NCBI GenBank assembly: GCA_009746045.1
Contig: RPFO01000156.1
Coordinates: forward strand, 6,616,125-6,680,124
DNA from: Mesostigma viride
Lineage: Eukaryota; Streptophyta; Mesostigmatophyceae; Mesostigmatales; Mesostigmataceae
Direction of reading: 5' to 3'
DNA: 64,000 nt
The notes under the pieces were generated by a model. That model was not told the DNA's origin, ran no database searches, and saw only the letters and a program-made list of their open reading frames with translations. Position 1 is the stretch's first letter; every line of letters starts with the position of its first letter. Position numbers and translations under genes: made by a program. Positions 9,601 through 21,600 of the stretch are shown here, piece after piece.

Positions 9601-12600
9601 GTTGGAGGCCGTCAGTTCTGGTGCAGGTGACGGGGCGCCCGCGTGTGTGTGATGAGAAGGTCATAGGCAGGTGAGTGATGAGAAGGTAATCAGCAGAGGT
9701 GTGTGTGATGAGAAGGATACCAGCAGGTGGGTGATATGAAAAGGTCGCAGGGGGCCCACGTGGAAGTTGTAGTAGAGGGTGAGATGCATCAATTATATCC
9801 CACCGGGCAGTACTAGATAGATGCGGGCGGGATGAATGCTAGAGTATAGGGTATGCCAATAGGCTAGGTTGACATGTCTATACTGGTGTGGTATTACATC
9901 GCCATCCGTGGTGGAGCAAGATAGAGCACTACTAGGGGATTGCTAGCAGGCGCGCATGGGTTGGTGGGAGGCAGCGCAGGGAAGGAATGCATGTCAACAG
10001 CTGGTGGAATAGCAATCTCCATAGTCTGCATCGCACCCCATTCAAGCCACATAGAGGGAATAGTCGAAGCTATTGTGGCTTAAATGACCATACCCATTGT
10101 GGTCACGGTAGGCTGTTTTCTTTACTGACCATCCTCCCCCCCCCCCACCCACCCACCCACCCCACCCGCCCGCCCACCCCGACCCACCCACCCCACCCCA
10201 ACCAATCCACCCCACCCACCCACCCACCCACCCACCCACCCACCCACCCACCCACCCACCCACCCACCCACCCACCCACCCACCCCGCCCCCGCCCGCCC
10301 GCCCGCCGCCCGCCGCCCGCCCGCCCGCCGCCCGCCCGCCCGCCCGCCCGCCCGCCCGCCCGCCCGCCCGCCCGCCCGCCCGCGCCGCCCGCCCGCCCGC
10401 GCCCGCCCGCCCGCCCGCCCGCCCGCCCGCCCGCCCGCCCGCCCGCCCGCCCGCCCGCCCGCCCACCCACCCACCCACTTCGCAGCAACTTTGACAAGGC
10501 ACACACTATCGTGATCCTACTACGGCATTCACTACATAAAAACCATCACACCACCGGTCTGATGGGGGCATGACCTTGTCAGTGGCCACAAGGTGTGGGG
10601 CATGTTCAAGTCAACGTGTCAAAAAACGGAGCCATTATTTCGAACCCATCAACCAAGGGTAAACAGGAAGGCGGATGGGGTACCAGCTCGGTTGGCCACC
10701 TGGCAGACAGGGAGAATCGGGAACAAGTGCGAAGGCTTCTTATTCAAAACAGAAAACACACGACGAGAATTATGGAAAAAGCAGTCACACGTGCCAGGGG
10801 TTTCACAGCGGAAAGGTCCTCAGGACTTCCGTCTGCGTGGAAAACCGGCATGCCCAAACGTGCCTGATTTAAGGTGGTCGATCCTGGAGTTAAGGTCTGC
10901 GATGATGGTTGTCTTTGCTCCCAGTTCTGCCTGCGCGCTCTGTGGGAGGGGGAACAGCGCACCATGCAGCGAGCACCGTCCGACATGCACGCCCAAGAAG
11001 CACCACACGACAAGCGTCACAAAACAAGCACCGCCAAAAAACCAAACAAAAAACAGCAAATGAAGCAAGGGCCATCACGCTCTCTTTCTCTTTATCATGG
11101 CATTCCTATTTTTGTTCGTATAACAACTTTATTGTTTGAATAATGTGAAAATAGTGATTTTGAAAAAAGAGTAGGTTTCATCCTGGCTCAAAATTACGCT
11201 TGCGAGGACTTAACGCAAGTACAGATGGTAGTTCTTGACACCGACCACATAGTTTGCGGCAGCACAACCTCCATCTCTGTGAATATGTGTCACACATGCC
11301 AAGGCCCGTTGACACTTGAAAGGCTATCTACCAAAGGCAAGACGCACGGATGCCGGCTTAACGACACGGTGATGGGAAAAGGGCTAGCAGGAGGCCTTTC
11401 ATGCATGACTTGACCGGTGACATGCCTCATAGAAAGGCGGGGGAGGCGGATACAGAAAGCCATGCCATACGAGCCCCTGAAAAACGGACCCCCCGATAAA
11501 CGAACTCATGCCAACGGAACATACCCGCAGTTCGTAGATGGCCTTGGCAGACTCGGCCAACGCCGCGCGGACCTCGTTGCGAGCCTGCAGGGAGGATCCA
11601 GGAGGGGCAGGTGCCAGTAGGCATTTGGGCAGCACACGGGCCGCCGGCGAGAACGAGGGTGAGCATCACTGACAAGAACACGACATCATGCGTCAGCGCG
11701 AAAAAAAAGACAAAGCGTCCAGGGGCGATCTGGCGTACACCCAAGGGACAGGAAGGCTCCCGCGCGGCTCTGCTGGGAACCGAGGTAGGTGGCGGGTGAC
11801 CGGTGGGCTCTCGGCATGGGCACTCGGAGGGGAAAAAAGTGGCTAGGTACTTTGTCCAGGAGGTGAACAGTCATTAATCGAGTCAGTAGGGGAGTCAGTC
11901 AGTAATAATTCCAGTAGTAATTCCATTTCAGTTCTCACTGTAGTAAGGTATATCATCCATCCATTGATACCCGCCCCTATCTCGACCAACCAGCAGGCAC
12001 CACCGTCACGTCTGTCAGCCAGCAGCCACCTACCCTCCCCTCTATCTGCCCCAGGCTACCCGCCGTTACCTCGGTCAGCCGCTCGTTCGCCCCCTCCGAG
12101 TTCTTCTTCAACTTCTCTGCCTGCTCCCGCGCCGCCTCCAGCTTCTCCTCCAGCAGCGCCGATCGGTCATTCACCGCCGCCGTCACCCCATATGACTCAG
12201 CCAGCCCTTTCTGCGCCGCCGCCAGCGCTGCAGCCAGGTCCGCCTTCTCCCTCTGCACCTCATGGAGCGTGATCATGAGCTTTTTCAAGGCCTCCATGTC
12301 ACTGCTGCTGCCCACATCGTGACCCCCGCCCTCGTCGCCACTGAAATCGCTACCAATGCCCGATGCCGCGTCGTGGTCCCGATGCGCCCCACTGCTCTCA
12401 GCCTCACTTCGGAGCAGGCGCTTCTCCTGGACTGTGTCCTGCCCTTGGGCCACACTTCGCGCGATCCCTGTGGGCACGCCCGGGTTGTCAGGGACGTCCG
12501 ATGAGACATGCCGCGCCGACTTGGGGCCTTCCTTGCTGCTATCATTAGCAGCACCACCCGCTATCCCCCCACTACCTGCCCCACTGACTGCTGCCGTACC

Positions 12601-15600
12601 GGCCGAGCTCACTTGCCCCCTGCCTTGGCCCCGCGTCACACCCTGCTTCCGATCCGCTGTCCCTGGCCGCGCGTTCCCACCAGCCTGGCCGGCCCCCTTC
12701 TGGGGCTTACTGCCATGCGCGGGCGATGCATCCCCCTGGCTGTGACCTGAGGGGGCGCGCTCCCCCCCTGCGTCTGCCTCTGCTGCTGGGGCTCGCGGTA
12801 AAGGCTCTGCGTCACGAGTTGCATCAGCACGGCTACCAGCCTCACCGCTCGCTTGGCCGCCAGGCTTCCGGGCTGAAGGTAACAATTCGCCCGTTCCTGA
12901 TGGCAAGGCGCTCGCGTCCTGCGAGATCACCCCCCGATTCTTACCTGCTTTGCCCCCTTGGCACCCCCTTTGGCGCTCTTGCCGCTGGGGGGCCCCGCGC
13001 CATGCGCCTCCCCCCCGCCCCCCTCCCTGCTGCCCCCACCCTGTGCCCTCCCTTCCCCCGTCTTTTGGCTGCCCTTGCCCCCCCCTGCAGGGTGCCCGCT
13101 GCCCTTATCCTGCGGAAGGGACACGGTCGCAGCCGCGGTTCCGGCGCCCGATCCACTGCCCTTGCGACTTGCCGCCCTCTCCAGCGACGCGTTGACTTTA
13201 CTGTCCTGTTTGCTGTCCTGCTGAGGTGTCACCTCGAGACTGAATGCGCTCCCGCTATCCTCCCCCTCATCCCCCGCGTGAGAAAGCGTGCTGGACCCTT
13301 TCCTGCTGCCGCGCGAATGGCCCTTGTGGCCGCCATGGTGGTGGCCATGGTCACCGTGGTGGTCGGTGGGCGAGCCTGGCAGCCCGCTGGTCATCGTGCC
13401 GATGCAGCGCGTGAAGTACCCGCCGACCACCAGCCGGCGCTGGGGCAGCGTCTCCTCGCGCATCGCGATGGGCCGCTTTGAGAAACGGGCGTCCAGGTCC
13501 TCGAACAGCCGCTTGGTGGCGTCCAGGGACCCCGTAAGGTCGTGCACCAGCTTGTGCTCGATGTCGTGAATGACCTGGCAGTCACGAGCGCCGATGGTAC
13601 GCCCCACGTGGACAAAATACCCTCGCTTAGTCGAAAAAGATCCGCTTGCTAGATGGCACACGATTCATTTGGCAGCAACTATTTCTGGGCAGTAGCCCTT
13701 GTTTATTTATACACCAGTTTACTACTAAAACTTTTACAGAAAGGAACATGAATATTTTACGGGACGGTGGATCATGTCACATGCATCGATTGTCTCAGGG
13801 TGATATGGTGTAAAGGATGCTTTCTGGCTTGCCAGGATGGTTCCTGCACAGCCTCTCTGCACACGCTTGTGTGCAGCATTCAGGGACCATGGCTATTTGC
13901 CAAGTGTCAACGTGCCTGAGTGCTGGACACAAATGGGCGCGGTGGTGTTGGACAGCACCAGTGTCGTCAGAGCAAGCATATTCCCTGTTCATACTCCATA
14001 GTTGATCTCCATTCTAACTAGGTCTCTTACATGGCCTTAACTAACTATTTCCCAAGACGGTCGCTGATGGGCACCGGGTAAGGGTGTGCGCACCGAGAGA
14101 AGGGGAAGAGAGGGGGGGGGGGGTAAAATCCCCTGTTGTGGCTTGCATCGTACCACACCCTCGTCTCCCCTTGCCCACCACCAGCCTCTACCCACGCTCC
14201 CCTCTCCTCGCCACCGAAAAAGGCCTCCCTCCCCTTGGCCACCTGCGTGGCCTGTCCCCTCATCCCCCCTCGCCCCTCCTCACCTTGCCCATCTGCATGA
14301 CCAGCTTGGCGGCCGTCTTGGTGGGGAAGTCAAGCCGGCCCTGGTAGTGCATCAACTTGCCGCGGAGACGGGGCTCCAAGTCCACCCAAGCCGCCTTCAT
14401 CGCCATGTACTGGGTTGGGGTGAGGTGGGGCGGCATTGCGCAGGGGTCCGAGTGGTAGGGGTCCATGAATGGGTGGCGACGGACATGGAAGTGCATGGAA
14501 AAATGCAGATGGGCGATGCCTACGTGGGGTGACTAAGATTTGGCAGACCATGCCTGGGGCATCATTATACCACTAGCGTAACTCCCCCATCCATGCTGTC
14601 AGTTGACATCATCCGCACACCTGCTCGTGCGCCCACCCCGACTCATGCTCTTCGTTGCCAGCACCCTTTGCGCTGCGACCCAGCAGCGAGTATTTTCTGG
14701 CGACCTTGTAGAACGCCTGCGGGGGGGCAGCACACAACCCAGAAACCAAGGATGAGCACGTGAAAATCCAGCCCATGACGGCCGCAGGTCTAGAAGGAAG
14801 GAAGAAGTCCTCCTGTAGCTTGTGGCGGCGGAACCCGCCGCACCCAACGAGACCTCAGTGGCATGCAGCGGTGGGTAGACACGGAGCACACATGTGGCTG
14901 CATCCAGCGGTGCCTGCGGTGGATAGAAAAGGACAAATCATTAAGGCTTTGCAAGGAAAACATGTCTTAGGTGGTTGGTCCCCATTTTACGCATAAATAG
15001 CAGGCCGCGAGCATGCTTCCGTCAACTCGCTGAGTGGGTCAGATGGCAGCGATACTGGTACTATCATTTTTCTAGCTAGCACACGGGGTTGTGCACCGCA
15101 ATCGTGCAACCATTGCCAGGCTGCCGCACGGCATGCAGTGCACGTGGCAGGTGAAAAATATGCCGGCCACAAACCAAACTGAGTAAGACTTGAGACAGGC
15201 AACCTTGATGTTTGAGACAGGGTAGGCCCACCTTGGCAGACCCTTAAGAGTCCTGATGATATGAGCACCGGCATCTATATCAAGGGCAGCAAGAACCAGG
15301 GAAGCATTGTCTAATACTACTCTGAGAAGATCATTTCTATCGAAAACGTGAACAATGCGACCACGGCATACCATCTTGTCCCTCACCCACCCATAACATA
15401 TGTCCATGTTGGCCCACAGTCAAGCCACTCAGCCACCATTATCCGCCTAATACTAGCCACCATTCGTAGCCACCGTGGCCCCACCTTTGGGTCGACAACG
15501 TCGCCCGTTGCACAAACACTATCTTAACCACCACCCTTGACAACCGTGGGCCATGGCCCACCTTTGGGTCGATCACGTCGCCGCCCCCCGAGAGCTGCAC

Positions 15601-18600
15601 CGCCTCGCGGTACATACGCAGCGCCTCACGTTCGGTAAAGCTGGCGTCCAAGGACCAGATCAGGCCCTGCCATGGCGCACGGACGGGGGGAACCAAGCGG
15701 GCAAAGAGAGCACGGCAAGTTTGCGGTCAGGGTCATGTGAGCGGTGGGGTGAGCGGTGGAGTCCCTGGCAGGGTCCTTCCCCGCAACACGAGGGTACCAG
15801 ACTAGCTGTCATGGCAGAAGGTGGCCATCTATACCTCTGGGCACCTGCCTTAAGTGGTGCTGCTAGTGATTGCAAACAATTAGCAAAAAGGAAAATGAAA
15901 AGAAACCCAAAGTTAGCTCATCAATTGTTACATGAAGTCAAAAAGTCAACACGTACAGGCTGCTGGCCATTATAGCCTTTTCATATATCTGCCATCAGCC
16001 ACCTTGTCCATGGGCTCACCACTGCAAAGAATGTTCAGAATGGAAATGCCTGTGTGCCCCCCCCCCCCCCCCCCCCCCCCGCCCCCCTTCCCCCCTCCTC
16101 CCCCTGCCCGTCATGGGCTATCGCTAGGTCTAGCCACCCTACCCGCCAGCCCGTGCCACCGTAAACCATGCGGCTACCTGCACAATCCCTGGAACCGATG
16201 TCCCCTTATGGCTTCCAGCCACCTTCCGAAAAACCTCAGCCTAACCCAGCCCTTTGCAAAAGCTCTTCTCTGACACGATTCTCTGAGTTACTTCTCTGAA
16301 GCAATTTTCTAGAATGTTTCTCGAGGACATGTTTCAGATGCAACGCTTTTCTCTAGCCACACTCTGTTTAGAATTTAGACGATCTAGAACACCGATTCAC
16401 AACGCCAATTCAGAGCGCCGATTTAGAGCGCCGATTAAGAACGCCTCTCTAACAGCGCCGCATCGTCCAGGGGCCCAGGCCCGCCCACCTGGAACTCGGT
16501 GAGCTGCAGCACGCCGTCGCCGTTCTCGTCGTACTCCAGGAAGCGGGTCTGCAACACGCTCTGGCGCACGCCGTCGTGGTACGCCCACTCCTCAACCAGC
16601 ATCGCAGCCACCTCGTCGAAGCTGAACATGCCAATTGTCTCCAGGTGGGTGCGCCACTCGCGGTCCAGGGTGCCCAGGTGGGTGAGCACGCGCGAGCAGA
16701 AGGCCTCACCTACGCCAGAGCACACGCTGGCAGGAAGGGGCAGGCGGAAAGGAGGCAGGCAGGAAGCGTCCAAAAGGGTCAAAAGAGAAGAAAAGCCAGC
16801 TTCCCTGCACAGCCTACCCGCCCTGCCTCAACTGTCTGCCCTGATGCGGGATGGCAAGAACTAACAATACTGCTATCTCAATCGTACATCACCAAGCAAT
16901 GCGGAGGCTGAAGTGATTCGGGGAGGGGAGCAGCCCAAAAGCATGCTCATCCGTCATAACCCAGGCTACCACAAAGCAAGGGGCGGTGACATGCACAGGA
17001 AAACACCTAGCTATTCCTTGCACTCCATGACCTCCTGAAAGAGCCACACGCTTAGTGACAAAATGCAGCACTGGGCGTTCAGCACTTTGTCTTCGATGGC
17101 TTTGGCTCCTTGGCCTCCTAACACAGCCTCCTAACGAAGGAGGTGCGTGACTCATAAATACTCTACCATTGAATACTAAATGCTGTGAACAGATGGCGGG
17201 TGGCCAGGGGCGGGGTTACATACGCCATCAGCACGTCGTGGATGTGGCCATAGGACACCCAGGCAGTCCCATCGGGTGCACGGGCGAGCTGCATGCGCAG
17301 CAGCTTGGGGCTGGCCGCGCGCGAATAGAAATCAAGGAACAGCTCCACGCCGTCCGCGTCGATGCCGTCGCGGATGCCAGCAACACGCTCAAACGTGGCG
17401 GCTGCCAGGGCGCAGGGTGCAGGGGTGCAGGGGTGCAGGGGTGCAGGGGTGCAGGGGTGCAGGGGCAGGCAGGCATGCGGTACCATGCAAGGACGGGCAT
17501 ATCGTGAGACAGTTAGGCATTGAGTGCACTCATGACAATCAAGCGCACACACACTCATCTTCGAACAGCTATCGGGTTGCTTGCCCTTTCCCATCCACGA
17601 ATACCAGCAGTATTTATGGCCGCTGGTTTTCTACCACTGCGCACACACTCTAATTCATTCATGTGCCCACATGCACCAGCACACGCACACAGTGTGCATC
17701 CACAGGCGCTCATCGACGGGCGCATGGCATCTGTACACATGGCACCCTGTGCTGCATGCGCTGGCCTTCATGTCACCATTATCCCGCAGGAACCACTTCC
17801 GCCTCTCTTACACCAACATGCCCACGGTCTGCATTTTTCTTTTCTGCCACAGAAGCGCTCAAGTCATTTCCCAGTGCCATATCCCAATCGCCCAGTGCCA
17901 TACGTTGGGCACTTGGCTCCACACAAGTCATCGGTGCATCTCGTGCCATACGTTGGGCACTTGGCTCCACACAAGTCATCGGTGCATCTCGTGCCATGCG
18001 TTGGGCACTTGGCTCCACACAAGTCATCGGTGCATCTCGTGCCATACGTTGGGCACTTGGCTCCACACAAGTCATCGGTGCATCTCGTGCCATACGTTGG
18101 GCACTTGGCTCCACACAAGTCATCGGTGCATCTCGTGCCATGCGTTGGGCACTTGGCTCCACACAAGTCATCGGTGCATCTCGTGCCATGCGTTGGGCAC
18201 TTGGCTCCACACAAGTCATCGGTGCATCTCGTGCCATACGTTGGGCACTTGGCTCCACACAAGTCATCGGTGCATCTCGTGCCATGCGTTGGGCACTTGG
18301 CTCCACACAAGTCATCGGTGCATCTCGTGCCATACGTTGGGCACTTGGCTCCACACAAGTCATCGGTGCATCTCGTGCCATGCGTTGGGCACTTGGGCTC
18401 CACACAAGTCATCGGTGCATCTCGTGCCATGCGTTGGGCACTTGGGCTCCACACAAGTCATCGGTGCATCTCGTGCCATGCGTTGGGCACTTGGCTCCAC
18501 ACAAGTCATCGGTGCATCTCGTGCCATACGTTGGGCACTTGGGCTCCACACAAGTCATCGGTGCATCTCGTGCCATACGTTGGGCACTTGGGCTCCACAC

Positions 18601-21600
18601 AAGTCATCGGTGCATCTCGTGCCATACGTTGGGCACTTGGCTCCACACAAGTCATCGGTGCATCTCGTGCCATGCGTTGGGCACTTGGCTCCACACAAGT
18701 CATCGGTGCATCTCGTGCCATGCGTTGGGCACTTGGGCTCCACACAAGTCATCGGTGCATCTCGTGCCATACGGTGGGCACTTGGCTCCACACAAGTCAT
18801 CGGTGCATCTCGTGCCATGCGTTGGGCACTTGGCTCCACACAAGTCATCGGTGCATCTCGTGCCATGCGTTGGGCACTTGGCTCCACACAAGTCATCGGT
18901 GCATCTCGTGCCATGCGTTGGGCACTTGGCTCCACACAAGTCATCGGTGCATCTCGTGCCATACGTTGGGCACTTGGCTCCACACAAGTCATCGGTGCAT
19001 CTCGTGCCATGCGTTGGGCACTTGGGCTCCACACAAGTCATCGGTGCATCTCGTGCCATGCGTTGGGCACTTGGGCTCCACACAAGTCATCGGTGCATCT
19101 CGTGCCATGCGTTGGGCACTTGGCTCCACACAAGTCATCGGTGCATCTCGTGCCATGCGTTGGGCACTTGGGCTCCACACAAGTCATCGGTGCATCTCGT
19201 GCCATACGTTGGGCACTTGGCTCCACACAAGTCATCGGTGCATCTCGTGCCATACGTTGGGCACTTGGCTCCACACAAGTCATCGGTGCATCTCGTGCCA
19301 TGCGTTGGGCACTTGGCTCCACACAAGTCATCGGTGCATCTCGTGCCATGCGTTGGGCACTTGGCTCCACACAAGTCATCGGTGCATCTCGTGCCGTACG
19401 TTGGGCACTTGGCTCCACACAAGTCATCGGTGCATCTCGTGCCATGCGTTGGGCACTTGGGCTCCACACAAGTCATCGGTGCATCTCGTGCCATGCGTTG
19501 GCCACTTGGCTCCACACAAGTCATCGGTGCATCTCGTGCCATACGTTGGGCACTTGGCTCCACACAAGTCATCGGTGCATCTCGTGCCATACGTTGGGCA
19601 CTTGGCTCCACACAAGTCATCGGTGCATCTCGTACCATACGTTGGGCACTTGGCTCCACACAAGTCATCGGTGCATCTCGTGCCATGCGTTGGGCACTTG
19701 GCTCCACACAAGTGATCGGTGCAGTAGAGCCTCCCGCCGCGTGCCTTTGCCCACTTTACCCCAGGGAGAACCATCCCCTCACTTGTCCGTTTCCGCCTTC
19801 AACCCTCCGCTCTCTTGCATTTGTCCAACTGTAAACGCCTCCCCTCGCTTGTCCTTGGCCAAACAACACCTGAACCGCTCTGGTCAGATAGAGCAATACG
19901 CCTCCCCTCGCTCGACCTTGTCCACCTTTACACCTCGCTTCTCTCGTCCTTTGACACGAGCGGATGCCTCCCCTCGCTAGCCCTTGGGCAAACAACTTCG
20001 ACCCTCAACCCACGTGCCCTTATCCTCTCGAACCGCAAAACAACTCACCTCGCTTGTCCTTGCCGGACACGGCCTTGAGCGTGGCGAGAAACTGGCTGAG
20101 CTTGGCCTCCGCGATCGACGGGAAGCCGTATTTAGACAGGTAGAAGTCAAACAGAAACTCCTGCATCGACTGCGGGCGCGCGCCGCGGGAACGGTCGACC
20201 GCGTCCACCCCTATCTTGGCCCAGTACACGTCCTGGTGACGGTGGTGGGGTGGGGCCGGGGGGGAGCGTGCGTTTTTTTGGCATGTGTACAGTGGCATGT
20301 CAGGGCCCAGTCCACATGCTGGCGGTGGTGGTTGTGTGTGTGTGTGTGTGGGGGGGGAGGAGCGTGTGGCTTCTCGGGCACGCACATCAAATGTCACTAA
20401 GTATAGTGTAGAGACTGGCATGTATTAGGGGCCCAGCACGCGTCCTGGTATGGTGTGGGGGGGTGCAACATGAGGGGTTGCATGCAGTGTTTGTTAGTAG
20501 AGGCATGTAGCAGTAGTAGTCCTAGTTATGGAGGGCTATCAGGGGAAAGAATAGAATAACATTGGCACGTGCCATCCTGATGTGGACCAGCGGTAGTGAT
20601 TATACATCCTCCGCACATAAGAAATCATTGATAGGAAGACCACCGTAGTCCCACGGAGAGGAACGCCAGAAACTAACAACACACACATGAGATGAAACAC
20701 AGGAGATGAATGGAGTGAGTAGAATTACTTAAAACAAGAAGCGTTTGAGCAAGTGAATGACATGAAACGCCCGTTTACGGTGGGGGGGCCACCCCCCGGT
20801 ATCGATGTACATCTCATGTGCCAACTAGACACGTTGGCTCCACGGGCGGGTGCGGGGTAGGAGCACCCACTGGCAGGAAAATACATGCGACATCGCCAAC
20901 TAGACATAATCCTGTACATGCAGGTGGCAGATGCAAGCACCCACCAATATAGTAATACACGCACACGGTGATGTAGCCAAATAGTCATACCCTTCATTTA
21001 GTTCATTGGGGGGTGGCGGATGGCAGCACCCACCGCTATGATCGCGTCGAGGTCATCTTGGGAGATCAGCGTGACCGCACGCGGGTCTTTGGAGCGCTCC
21101 TCCGCCTTGAGAAACAGCATTGGCGCCATGTTGCCGCGGTGCTGCGCAACCCCCTCGCCCTTGGCCTTGCCGCCGCCACTCGGCGCCCCGTCCTTAAGGA
21201 ACCCGCTGCTGGCAAACTTGTGCGCGAAAAACTCGTGCACCCACGTCTGCGCCATGGGCATGCGCTTGTGCTCGAATATGGCCCTGGTGGCACGGGTATA
21301 GCAAGTCGGATTTGAGGGAGAAGGGAATGGGCATGCGCCTGTTCTCAGATATGGCCCTGGTGCCATATACATGGCCGGTGGAGTGCAAGGCTTGACGTGC
21401 ATGGGCATGACACTGTCCACAAGCATCGCTCTGGTAGCGAGCAGACACAAGGTAGCAAATCATGTAAATAGTAGTAGATAGCTATATAGTAGTAGATAAG
21501 CATTTAGTAGTAGATATACATGTAGTTGTAGATATTGCAGTGGAAGGCATTTAGAGGGCCAGATGCCCAGGACAGGGCCTCAAGTGTGGGACTGAGACGC

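Noticed and set aside
9987-10514. 175-codon Pro/Thr/Arg frame and opposite Gly/Ala/Arg frames
   Set aside because: CCCA/CCCG repeat artefact within intron 20.
17889-19723. Possible CRISPR array (regular 48-bp repeats)
   Set aside because: Units abut directly with no unique spacers, and the region is an intron of a eukaryotic gene.
17520-19980. Open frames of 723-799 codons on the plus strand, and several on the minus strand
   Set aside because: They arise because the 48-bp repeat unit is a multiple of three; all frames show the same repeated peptide and none joins neighbouring exons.
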